From Citrobacter amalonaticus (GTDB lineage Bacteria > Pseudomonadota > Gammaproteobacteria > Enterobacterales > Enterobacteriaceae): 64,000 bases of DNA. The notes beneath the pieces were generated by a model. It did no database searches. It was not told where the DNA came from and worked only from the letters and a program-made list of their open reading frames with translations. Position 1 is the first letter of the stretch. Every line of letters starts with the position of its first letter. This document shows positions 51,907 to 59,246 of this stretch, piece by piece. The translations under genes and the position numbers were made by a program. Location: positions 62,001-126,000 of the forward strand of contig NZ_CP014015.2 in assembly GCF_001559075.2 (NCBI RefSeq), given 5' to 3'.

Positions 51907-54900
51907 ATGAGTAAACCATCCCAACATGTTTTAGTTACCTTGCCGCATCCTCTGCTGCGCTTCGTCAGTTTAGGACTGACGGCTTTTATTTTTACCCTTT
52001 TCTCACTGGAATTATCCCAGTTTGGTACCCAGCTCGCCCCGCTCTGGTTCCCGACGTCGATCATGATGGTGGCCTTTTACCGTCACGCCGGACGGATGTG
52101 GCCGGGAATTGCGCTCGCCTGTTCGTTAGGGAGCATTGGCGCATCGCTGGTCCTGTTTCCGCCCAGCGCGCTGAATTTTACCTACACGGCGATCAACATC
52201 ATTGAAGCCGCGGTCGGCGCAATGCTGCTGCGTAAGCTGTTACCCTGGTACAATCCGTTGCAGAATCTCAATGACTGGATACGTCTCGCCTTTGGCAGTG
52301 CGGTTATCCCGCCGCTGTTGGGCGGTATTCTGGTGTGGATTATGTCGCCGCATGAAACGCCGTTGAAAGCGTTTCTGATTTGGGTGCTGTCGGAGTCCAT
52401 CGGCGCTCTGGCGCTGGTACCGTTGGGATTATTGTTCAAACCACACTACTTGTTGCGCCACCGTAACCCACGCCTGCTCCTTGAAACATTGCTGACGCTA
52501 ATCGTCACCCTGGTTCTGAGCTGGTTCGCCATGAAGTATGTTCCGTGGCCCTTTACGTTAGTGATCGTATTGCTGATGTGGAGCGCCGTGCGGTTGCCAC
52601 GGATGGAGGCCTTTCTCATCTTCCTCGCTACTGTCATGATGGTATCACTGATGATGGCGGCCGACCCGTTACTGCTGGTCACCCCCAAAGTGCATGTGAT
52701 GAACAACCTGCCGTGGCTACCGTTTTTAATGATTCTCTTACCCGCAAACATCATGACCATGGTGATGTATGCTTTTCGCGCCGAACGTAAGCACATTACA
52801 GAAAGCGAAGAGCGTTTTCGCAACGCGATGGAGTATTCGGCGATCGGCATGGCGCTGGTCGGTACAGAAGGACAATGGCTGCAGGCCAACAAAGCGTTAT
52901 GCCAGTTTCTCGGCTATAACCAGGATGAGTTACGCGCGCTGACCTTTCAGCAACTCACCTGGCCAGAGGACCTGAATAACGATCTGGAACAACTCGCCAT
53001 GCTGGTGAGCGGCGACATTAATAGTTATTCAATGGAGAAACGCTATTACACCCGGGCGGGCGAGGTCGTCTGGGCGCTGCTGGCCGTCTCGCTGGTCCGC
53101 CATCCTGATGGCACACCGCTTTACTTTATCGCGCAAATTGAAGACATCAACGATCTCAAACATACCGAATGGGTTAACAAGCGGCTGATGGAACGCATCA
53201 CGCTGGCAAACGAAGCTGGCGGCATTGGGATCTGGGAATGGGAACTGCAACCCGACGTCATCAGTTGGGATAAGCGCATGTTCGAACTGTATGAGGTCCC
53301 CGCCCATGTTAAGCCGACCTGGTCAGTCTGGTACGACTGCGTTATCCCGGAAGATCGCGAGTATGCGGAAAAAGTGGTTCGCGACTCCTTAGCCGCGCGC
53401 CTGCCCTTTAAAATGGAATTCCGCATTGCGGTGAAAGACGGCGTCCGCCATATCCGCTCACTGGCGAATCGGGTGTTAAATAAAGATGGCGAAGTCGAGC
53501 GACTGCTCGGTATCAATATGGACATGACCGAAGTGAAGCAGTTGAATGAAGCGCTGTTTCAGGAAAAAGAACGTCTACACATTACCCTCGACTCCATCGG
53601 GGAAGCGGTGGTGTGTATTGACGTTGATATGAAGGTGACTTTTATGAACCCGGTCGCCGAGAAGATGAGCGGCTGGCAGCAAGAGAATGCCATTGGCGTG
53701 CCGCTGTTGACGGTACTGCGGATCACCTTTGGTGATAACGGCCCGCTGATGGAAAACATCTACAGCGCCGATATGTCCCGTTCCGCTATCGAACAGGATG
53801 TGGTTCTCCATTGTCGCAACGGCGGCAGTTACGATATTCACTACAGCATAACCCCGCTCAGCACCCTGGACGGCGGTAATATCGGTTCGGTGCTGGTAAT
53901 TCAGGATGTCACCGAGTCACGTAAGATGTTGCGCCAACTGAGCTACAGCGCCACCCACGACGCCCTCACCCACCTGACCAACCGGGCCAGCTTTGAAAAC
54001 AAACTGAAGCTGCTGCTGCAAACCGTGCGCAGTGCGCATCAGCGCCACGCGCTGGTCTTTATCGATCTTGATCGCTTTAAAGCGGTAAATGACAGCGCTG
54101 GTCACGCGGCGGGCGATGCACTGCTGCGTGAACTGGCGCAACTGATGCTCAGCATGTTGCGTTCCAGCGACGTGCTGGCGCGTCTGGGCGGCGATGAGTT
54201 CGGCCTGCTGCTGCCGGAGTGCAATATCGAAAGTGCACGCTTTATTGCCACGCGGATCATTAACGCCGTCAACGACTACCACTTTATGTGGGAAGGCCGC
54301 CTGCATCGCATTGGCGCCAGCGCCGGGATCACGCTCATCGACGAGAACAACTGTCAGGCGGTTGAGGTGATGTCGCAGGCGGATATTGCCTGTTATGCCT
54401 CTAAAAACGGCGGGCGTGGTCAGGTAACCGTGTATGAACCGCAGCAGGAACTGGCGCATCACGAACGCGCGATGATGTCGCTGGATGAACAGTGGCGGAT
54501 GATTAAAGATAACCATTTGCTGATGGTCGCCCGCGGCGTCGCGTCACCACGCATTCCCGAAGCACGTAATTTCTGGCTGATCTCGCTGCGACTGTGGACC
54601 AGTGAAGGTGAAGTCATGGAAGAGCAGGCCTTTCGGGCAAGCTTAGCCGATCCGGCACTCAGCCATGCGCTGGATCGTCGCGTGCTCCATGAATTTTTCC
54701 ATCATGCGGCGCCAGCGGTTGCCAGCAAAGGACTCAGCGTCGCTCTGCCGCTTTCGGCGGCGGGATTAATCAGCACAACGCTCATTGACGAACTTCTGGC
54801 TCAACTGGAGCAGAGCGCTCTGCCGGGACGCTTGCTACATCTGATTGTGCCTGCGGAAGCGCTGTTACTACACCCGCAGGAGAGCACCGCGGCAATCCAG

Positions 54901-55236
54901 ACATTACGCCAGGCAGGGTGTCACATCATTGTGAGCCAGATTGGCCGCGATCTGCAGATCTTCAATCTGATGACCAAAAGTATGGCGGATTACCTGCTGC
55001 TCGACAGTGAATTGAGCGCCAGCATTCACGGCAACATGATGGATGAAATGCTGGTGTCGATCATCCAGGGTCACGCCCAGCGCCTGGGGATGAAAACCAT
55101 TGCCGGGCCGGTGCAAACGCCGATCGTCATGGATACGCTGTCAGGTATTGGTATCGACCAGATTTATGGCGACATCATCGCCGACGCGCAGCCGCTGGAT
55201 CTGCTACTCAACACCAGTTACTTCGCGATCAACTGA
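51907..55236 (+). CDS. dgcE: Diguanylate cyclase DgcE (YegE)
   Basis: 1109-residue membrane-bound c-di-GMP synthase. Layout: an N-terminal MASE1 multi-TM sensor (about 1-300), PAS domains (about 300-420, 425-545 and 550-680; ERFRNAMEYSAIGMALVG, RITLANEAGGIGIWEWEL and RLHITLDSIGEAVVCID mark their starts), a GGDEF domain with intact RLGGDEFGLL near 760, and a C-terminal EAL-like domain. An RSSD inhibitory (I) site lies five residues before GGDEF. The EAL-like part lacks an E-A-L motif and so should not degrade c-di-GMP. In E. coli this enzyme drives curli/CsgD control. The 3' end overlaps alkA tail to tail by 33 bases. Confidence 0.95.
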   Translation: MSKPSQHVLVTLPHPLLRFVSLGLTAFIFTLFSLELSQFGTQLAPLWFPTSIMMVAFYRHAGRMWPGIALACSLGSIGASLVLFPPSALNFTYTAINIIEAAVGAMLLRKLLPWYNPLQNLNDWIRLAFGSAVIPPLLGGILVWIMSPHETPLKAFLIWVLSESIGALALVPLGLLFKPHYLLRHRNPRLLLETLLTLIVTLVLSWFAMKYVPWPFTLVIVLLMWSAVRLPRMEAFLIFLATVMMVSLMMAADPLLLVTPKVHVMNNLPWLPFLMILLPANIMTMVMYAFRAERKHITESEERFRNAMEYSAIGMALVGTEGQWLQANKALCQFLGYNQDELRALTFQQLTWPEDLNNDLEQLAMLVSGDINSYSMEKRYYTRAGEVVWALLAVSLVRHPDGTPLYFIAQIEDINDLKHTEWVNKRLMERITLANEAGGIGIWEWELQPDVISWDKRMFELYEVPAHVKPTWSVWYDCVIPEDREYAEKVVRDSLAARLPFKMEFRIAVKDGVRHIRSLANRVLNKDGEVERLLGINMDMTEVKQLNEALFQEKERLHITLDSIGEAVVCIDVDMKVTFMNPVAEKMSGWQQENAIGVPLLTVLRITFGDNGPLMENIYSADMSRSAIEQDVVLHCRNGGSYDIHYSITPLSTLDGGNIGSVLVIQDVTESRKMLRQLSYSATHDALTHLTNRASFENKLKLLLQTVRSAHQRHALVFIDLDRFKAVNDSAGHAAGDALLRELAQLMLSMLRSSDVLARLGGDEFGLLLPECNIESARFIATRIINAVNDYHFMWEGRLHRIGASAGITLIDENNCQAVEVMSQADIACYASKNGGRGQVTVYEPQQELAHHERAMMSLDEQWRMIKDNHLLMVARGVASPRIPEARNFWLISLRLWTSEGEVMEEQAFRASLADPALSHALDRRVLHEFFHHAAPAVASKGLSVALPLSAAGLISTTLIDELLAQLEQSALPGRLLHLIVPAEALLLHPQESTAAIQTLRQAGCHIIVSQIGRDLQIFNLMTKSMADYLLLDSELSASIHGNMMDEMLVSIIQGHAQRLGMKTIAGPVQTPIVMDTLSGIGIDQIYGDIIADAQPLDLLLNTSYFAIN

Positions 55237-56073
55237 CGGCTGCCATCCCTCGGTATACCAGATGTGCAATAACGCGTAGGAGCGCCAGGGTTTCCAGCGC
55301 TCCGCATAGCGACGGATCTGCGCAGGCGTCATTCCCGGAAAACGTTGTTTGATCAGATAGTCGTCAGGCAAAAACACATCCTTCGCCTGCCAGCCGCGCA
55401 GGGCAAAATAGTTTGCCGTCCAGCGACCAATCCCCGGAAATCCCTGTAGCGTTTTAATTCCCTGTTCAATATCTTCCGGCGGCTGAGTTACCAGTATCCC
55501 ATCCCGCGCGGCCTGCGCCAGATGGATAAGCGCGTTGGCGCGCATCAGCGGCATACCCAACGCTTTCAGGTCCAGCGGATCGGCTGCGGCCAGCTGTTCA
55601 GGCGTTGGGAAACAGACGTATTCCGGGGCGTCCGCTAACACGTCGCCATACCATCGTGCGACCTTCGACGTCAGCTTTGCCGCCATCGCCACACTCACCA
55701 GTTGGCCAAGAATCGCCCGAACGCCCTGCTCAAAGGCGTCCACTGAACCTGGCAGGCGCAGCCCAGGACGCGCCGCGCCCAGTTCACCTAACGCATGGCT
55801 GATCTGCTGCGGTTTACAGCGCAAATCAAACAGTCGCTCCATTTTTTCAAGGCAAATATCCGCGACCGGCAATAACCCTTCACTCAACGTGACCTGAAGC
55901 GTGTTTGTCACCGTGTCGGGGACGACAGTGATAATTCCCGTGTGTTGCCCTATCGCCAGACTCCGCGTGTAGCGTAACGCCTCTACGGTTTCCACACCGT
56001 TGACCGCACGGGCGGCAAGGAAACCCAGCATCCATGACCAGTCATAAGGCGGTTGCCAGCTCAGGGTAAACAT
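55204..56073 (-). CDS. alkA: 3-methyladenine DNA glycosylase II AlkA
   Basis: 289-residue HhH-GPD glycosylase excising alkylated bases such as 3-methyladenine. It has an N-terminal AlkA_N domain (MFTLSWQPPYDWSWMLGFLA), the helix-hairpin-helix GFPGIGRWTANYFALRG (211-227) and catalytic Asp238 in VFLPDDYLI. ATG 56073 is preferred over the adjacent ATG 56076 because of spacing to AAGGAGA; longer upstream starts overlap the divergent yegD leader. The C-terminus (SVDREVTGVE) is about seven residues longer than I recall for E. coli and is read from the antisense of the dgcE end. Expected regulator: Ada; no site was identified with confidence. Confidence 0.95.
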   Translation of the reverse strand: MFTLSWQPPYDWSWMLGFLAARAVNGVETVEALRYTRSLAIGQHTGIITVVPDTVTNTLQVTLSEGLLPVADICLEKMERLFDLRCKPQQISHALGELGAARPGLRLPGSVDAFEQGVRAILGQLVSVAMAAKLTSKVARWYGDVLADAPEYVCFPTPEQLAAADPLDLKALGMPLMRANALIHLAQAARDGILVTQPPEDIEQGIKTLQGFPGIGRWTANYFALRGWQAKDVFLPDDYLIKQRFPGMTPAQIRRYAERWKPWRSYALLHIWYTEGWQPSVDREVTGVE

Positions 56074-56209
56074 CATTCTCTCCTTTTTCTGCAAACCTTC
56101 AGCATAAACGCTATTCAGGCGTTGTGCTTTGCTTTCATATTCCAGTTGTCGCGACGACGACATTTCGCTAAAGTCACGCCCCTTCTTCACTGGCATGGGG
56201 ATTTTCAAG

Positions 56210-57562
56210 GTGTTTATTGGATTTGATTACGGTACCGCTAACTGTTCTGTCGCCGTCATGCGCGACGGCAAGCCGCAACTGCTGAAAATGGAAAATGGCA
56301 GTACGCTGCTGCCTTCCATGCTTTGCGCGCCGACGCGTGAATCGGTGAGCGAATGGCTCTACCGCCATCATGATGTTCCGACACCGGACGATGAAACACA
56401 GGCGCTGCTGCGTCGGGCCATTCGCTTCAATCGCGACGAGGATATTGACGTTCACGCCAGCAGCGTACAGTTTGGCCTGTCATCGCTTGGACACTATATT
56501 GACGACCCGGAAGAGGTGTACTTCGTTAAATCGCCGAAATCGTTCCTCGGCGCCAGCGGGCTAAAACCGCAGCAGGTCGCACTGTTCGAAGATTTAGTCT
56601 GCGCAATGATGCTGCACATCCGTCAACAGGCACAAAACCAGCTCCCCGAAACCATCACCCAGGCCGTGATTGGACGCCCCATTAACTTCCAGGGATTAGG
56701 CGGCGATGAGGCGAACAGCCAGGCACAGGGCATTCTGGAGCGCGCGGCCAAACGAGCCGGCTTCCAGGATGTCGTTTTCCAGTATGAGCCGGTGGCGGCG
56801 GGACTGGATTACGAAGCGACATTACAGGAAGAGAAACGCGTCCTGGTGGTGGATATCGGCGGGGGGACCACCGACTGTTCGTTACTGCTGATGGGGCCAC
56901 AATGGCATCACCGCGCCGATCGCGAATCCAGCCTGTTGGGGCACAGCGGCTGTCGCGTTGGCGGGAACGATCTGGATATCGCGCTGGCGTTTAAACACCT
57001 GATGCCGCTGCTGGGGATGGGAGGCGAAACCGAGAAAGGAATCGCCCTGCCCGTGCTGCCGTGGTGGAACGCAGTGGCGATCAACGACGTTCCGGCGCAA
57101 AGCGATTTCTACAGCAGCGCCACGGGGCGTCTGCTGAACGACCTGGTACGCGATGCCCGCGAACCGGAACAGGTGGCGCTGCTGCTGAAAGTCTGGCGTC
57201 AACGTCTCGGTTATCGACTGGTCCGCAGCGCCGAAGAGAGCAAAATTACGCTGTCCGCACAAGCCGACGTTAACGCAGCGCTCCCGTTTATCCGCGACGA
57301 TCTGGCCACTGTCATCAGCCAACAGGGGCTGGAGAGCGCGCTGGATCAGCCGCTTTCCCGGATACTGGAACAGGTGCAACTGGCGCTGGATAACGCCCAG
57401 GAAAAGCCAGACGTCATCTATCTGACCGGCGGCAGCGCCCGCTCGCCGCTGATCAAAAAAGCGCTGGCCGCCAAACTGCCGGGTATTCCCATTGCCGGTG
57501 GCGATGACTTCGGTTCCGTCACCGCGGGTCTGGCCCGCTGGGCTGAGGTGGTATTCCGCTAA
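56210..57562 (+). CDS. yegD: Hsp70-family chaperone-like protein YegD
   Basis: 450-residue actin/Hsp70-type ATPase lacking the DnaK substrate-binding domain. Phosphate-1 motif FIGFDYGTANCSVAV at the N-terminus, phosphate-2 VVDIGGGTTDCSLLL near 215, and adenosine motif YLTGGSARSPLIK near 400. I start at GTG 56210, which gives VFIGFDYG and the family length of 450; upstream ATG starts would read through the alkA leader. Role unknown; a heat-shock-like chaperone is the usual guess. In E. coli K-12 yegI, yegJ, pphC and yegL follow, but here the Ibs/Sib locus comes next. Confidence 0.93.
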   Translation: MFIGFDYGTANCSVAVMRDGKPQLLKMENGSTLLPSMLCAPTRESVSEWLYRHHDVPTPDDETQALLRRAIRFNRDEDIDVHASSVQFGLSSLGHYIDDPEEVYFVKSPKSFLGASGLKPQQVALFEDLVCAMMLHIRQQAQNQLPETITQAVIGRPINFQGLGGDEANSQAQGILERAAKRAGFQDVVFQYEPVAAGLDYEATLQEEKRVLVVDIGGGTTDCSLLLMGPQWHHRADRESSLLGHSGCRVGGNDLDIALAFKHLMPLLGMGGETEKGIALPVLPWWNAVAINDVPAQSDFYSSATGRLLNDLVRDAREPEQVALLLKVWRQRLGYRLVRSAEESKITLSAQADVNAALPFIRDDLATVISQQGLESALDQPLSRILEQVQLALDNAQEKPDVIYLTGGSARSPLIKKALAAKLPGIPIAGGDDFGSVTAGLARWAEVVFR

Positions 57563-57589
57563 ACGCCTCGCAAGCTGAACGCGGATGGA

Positions 57590-57618
57590 TTGACATTAAG
57601 GTTCATGTGGCTTAGTTT
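57590..57618 (+). promoter_or_regulatory. Promoter of the Sib antitoxin RNA
   Basis: TTGACA (57590-57595), a 17-base spacer and TAGTTT (57613-57618) place a start at about 57625, exactly where the Sib-like sequence GTGAGGGTTAGGGAGAG begins. The perfect -35 and spacing fit a constitutive antitoxin promoter. Confidence 0.65.
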
Positions 57619-57660
57619 CAGGAGTGAGGGTTAGGGAGAGTTTCCCCTCCCCCTGGTGTC

Positions 57661-57720
57661 TTAGTAAGCCGGTAAGCTAATGACTAAGAGTATCACCAGT
57701 ATGATGACTGCCTTCATCAT
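57661..57720 (-). CDS. ibs: Ibs-type small membrane toxin
   Basis: Nineteen-codon ORF on the minus strand encoding MMKAVIILVILLVISLPAY, an almost wholly hydrophobic peptide with the M-M-K-x-V-I-I-L-V-I-L-L-V-I-S and A-Y ending of Ibs toxins. A strong ribosome-binding site (AAGGAAAGGG) lies just upstream. Ibs peptides insert in the inner membrane and depolarise it when over-produced; the overlapping Sib RNA represses them. E. coli K-12 has two copies (ibsA, ibsB) in the equivalent region upstream of mdtA; here only one is seen. Confidence 0.85.
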   Translation of the reverse strand: MMKAVIILVILLVISLPAY

Positions 57721-57738
57721 AACCCTTTCCTTATTTTG

Positions 57739-57768
57739 GCCCCTTCCTCGGGAGGGGCTTTCCCGTTT
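57739..57768 (+). terminator. Terminator of the Sib RNA
   Basis: GCCCCT / AGGGGC stem (57739-57744 with 57753-57758) with an 8-base loop, followed by TTTCCCGTTT. The T tract is interrupted, so termination may be partial. The remaining part of the yegD-mdtA gap (57769-57998) holds the BaeR-box candidate and no gene I can support. Confidence 0.6.
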
Positions 57769-57927
57769 CAGCGTCCTGCTGAAATCCGTGGCTTACCTCC
57801 TTTTTGCCGTGCCGCCACTGTAGCGCACAATTTCTCATGCGCCTTTTTCAACGATGATTGTTGCGTAACGCCTCGCAAAGCGCGCCGCCATTCGGATGAA
57901 TCCGTACAGGGTTTCATAATTCCTCCA

Positions 57928-57945
57928 TTTTTCTCCCTTCCTGGC
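57928..57945 (+). promoter_or_regulatory. BaeR-binding box upstream of mdtA
   Basis: TTTTTCTCCCTTCCTGGC matches 15 of 18 positions of the BaeR box TTTTTCTCCATNATTGGC (consensus from memory), about 55 bases before the mdtA start. BaeSR activates mdtABC in response to envelope stress in E. coli and Salmonella. Confidence 0.6.
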
Positions 57946-57998
57946 TGACTAAACTAGTATCATTCCGCGAAACGTTTCAGGATGAGAAACTCATAACG

Positions 57999-59246
57999 AT
58001 GAAAGGCAGTAACAAATCCCGCTGGGTGATAGCCATCGTGGTGGTCATCGCCGCCATCGCCGCATTCTGGTTCTGGCAAAACCGGGGCGAACCGCAGAGC
58101 ACCGCGCCCGGCGCTACCGGACAAGCGAAGTCAACGGCTGGCGCAGGTCGTCGCGGTATGCGCTCCGGTCCACTCGCGCCGGTGCAGGCCGCGACCGCCA
58201 CGGAGCAGGCCGTTCCGCGTTATCTCACTGGTCTGGGCACGATGACCGCAGCCAACACCGTCACCGTACGTAGCCGCGTGGATGGACAACTGCTGGCGCT
58301 GCATTTCCAGGAGGGTCAACAGGTTAAAGCCGGTGACCTGCTGGCGGAGATCGATCCCAGCCAGTTTAAAGTGGCACTGGCACAGGCGCAGGGCGTGCTG
58401 GCGAAAGACAAAGCCACCCTCGCTAACGCCCGTCGCGATCTGGCCCGTTACCAGCAACTGGTCAAAAGCAACTTAGTCTCCCGCCAGGAGCTGGACGCCC
58501 AGCAGGCGCTGGTGAGCGAATCCGAAGGCACGATTAAGGCCGATGAAGCCAGCGTCGCCAGCGCGCAGCTGCAACTCGACTGGAGCCGCATCACCGCGCC
58601 GGTCGATGGTCGCGTCGGTCTGAAACAGGTAGATGTCGGCAATCAGATTTCCAGTGGTGACACCAACGGTATTGTGGTGATCACCCAGACGCATCCCATC
58701 GACCTGATTTTCACCCTACCGGAAAGCGATATCGCCACCGTCGTGCAGGCGCAAAAAAGCGGACAGCCGCTGGTCGTTGAAGCCTGGGATCGAACCAATT
58801 CGAAAAAGCTTAGCGCGGGCGTATTGCTGAGTCTGGACAATCAGATCGATGTCACTACCGGGACAATCAAAGTCAAAGCTCGCTTTGATAACCAGGATGA
58901 CGCGCTGTTCCCGAATCAGTTTGTGAATGCCCGAATGCTGGTCGACACCGAACAAAACGCCGTAGTGATCCCGACTGCCGCCCTGCAAATGGGTAACGAG
59001 GGTCACTTCGTCTGGGTGCTGAACGATGAAAACAAAGTCAGTAAGCACTTGGTCAAAACGGGTATTCAGGACAGCCAGAAGGTAGTGATCAGCGCCGGGA
59101 TTTCAGCCGGTGATCGCGTCGTCACCGACGGGATTGACCGCCTGACGGAAGGGGCGAAAGTGGAAGTGGTAGACGCGCAGGCCGCCGCCACAACCGATAC
59201 AAAAGCCACCAGCCGTGAATACGGTAAGAAAGGAGCGCGCTCCTGA
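57999..59246 (+). CDS. mdtA: Multidrug efflux periplasmic adaptor MdtA
   Basis: 415-residue membrane fusion protein linking the MdtBC RND pump to TolC. N-terminal inner-membrane/signal segment WVIAIVVVIAAIAAFWFW (9-26). Lipoyl half-motifs flank an alpha-hairpin (VRSRVDGQLLALHFQEGQQV and SRITAPVDGRVGLKQVDVGN), followed by a beta-barrel and a membrane-proximal domain (VVIPTAALQMGNEGHFVWV). Full length. The stop overlaps the mdtB start by one base. Confidence 0.96.
   Translation: MKGSNKSRWVIAIVVVIAAIAAFWFWQNRGEPQSTAPGATGQAKSTAGAGRRGMRSGPLAPVQAATATEQAVPRYLTGLGTMTAANTVTVRSRVDGQLLALHFQEGQQVKAGDLLAEIDPSQFKVALAQAQGVLAKDKATLANARRDLARYQQLVKSNLVSRQELDAQQALVSESEGTIKADEASVASAQLQLDWSRITAPVDGRVGLKQVDVGNQISSGDTNGIVVITQTHPIDLIFTLPESDIATVVQAQKSGQPLVVEAWDRTNSKKLSAGVLLSLDNQIDVTTGTIKVKARFDNQDDALFPNQFVNARMLVDTEQNAVVIPTAALQMGNEGHFVWVLNDENKVSKHLVKTGIQDSQKVVISAGISAGDRVVTDGIDRLTEGAKVEVVDAQAAATTDTKATSREYGKKGARS

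Larger units (their letters stand above)
57625..57768 (+). ncRNA. sib: Sib-family antisense antitoxin RNA
   Basis: About 144 nt on the plus strand, fully overlapping the ibs toxin gene on the other strand. The 5' part (GTGAGGGTTAGGGAGAGTTT then CCCCTCCCCC) forms the G-rich/C-rich hairpin of Sib (QUAD) RNAs, the middle is complementary to the ibs coding and ribosome-binding region, and the 3' end has a GCCCCT / AGGGGC hairpin (57739-57758) followed by TTTCCCGTTT. In E. coli such RNAs pair with ibs mRNA and block toxin synthesis. Ends are inferred from promoter and hairpin. Confidence 0.8.

Noticed and set aside
56074..56208. Longer N-terminal start for alkA
   Set aside because: The added 45 residues are absent from the family, overlap the yegD leader, and the AAGGAGA site directly precedes 56073.
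56129..56209. Upstream ATG start for yegD
   Set aside because: The extra 27 residues precede the first nucleotide-binding strand without homology and are the antisense of the alkA leader; GTG 56210 restores the family length.
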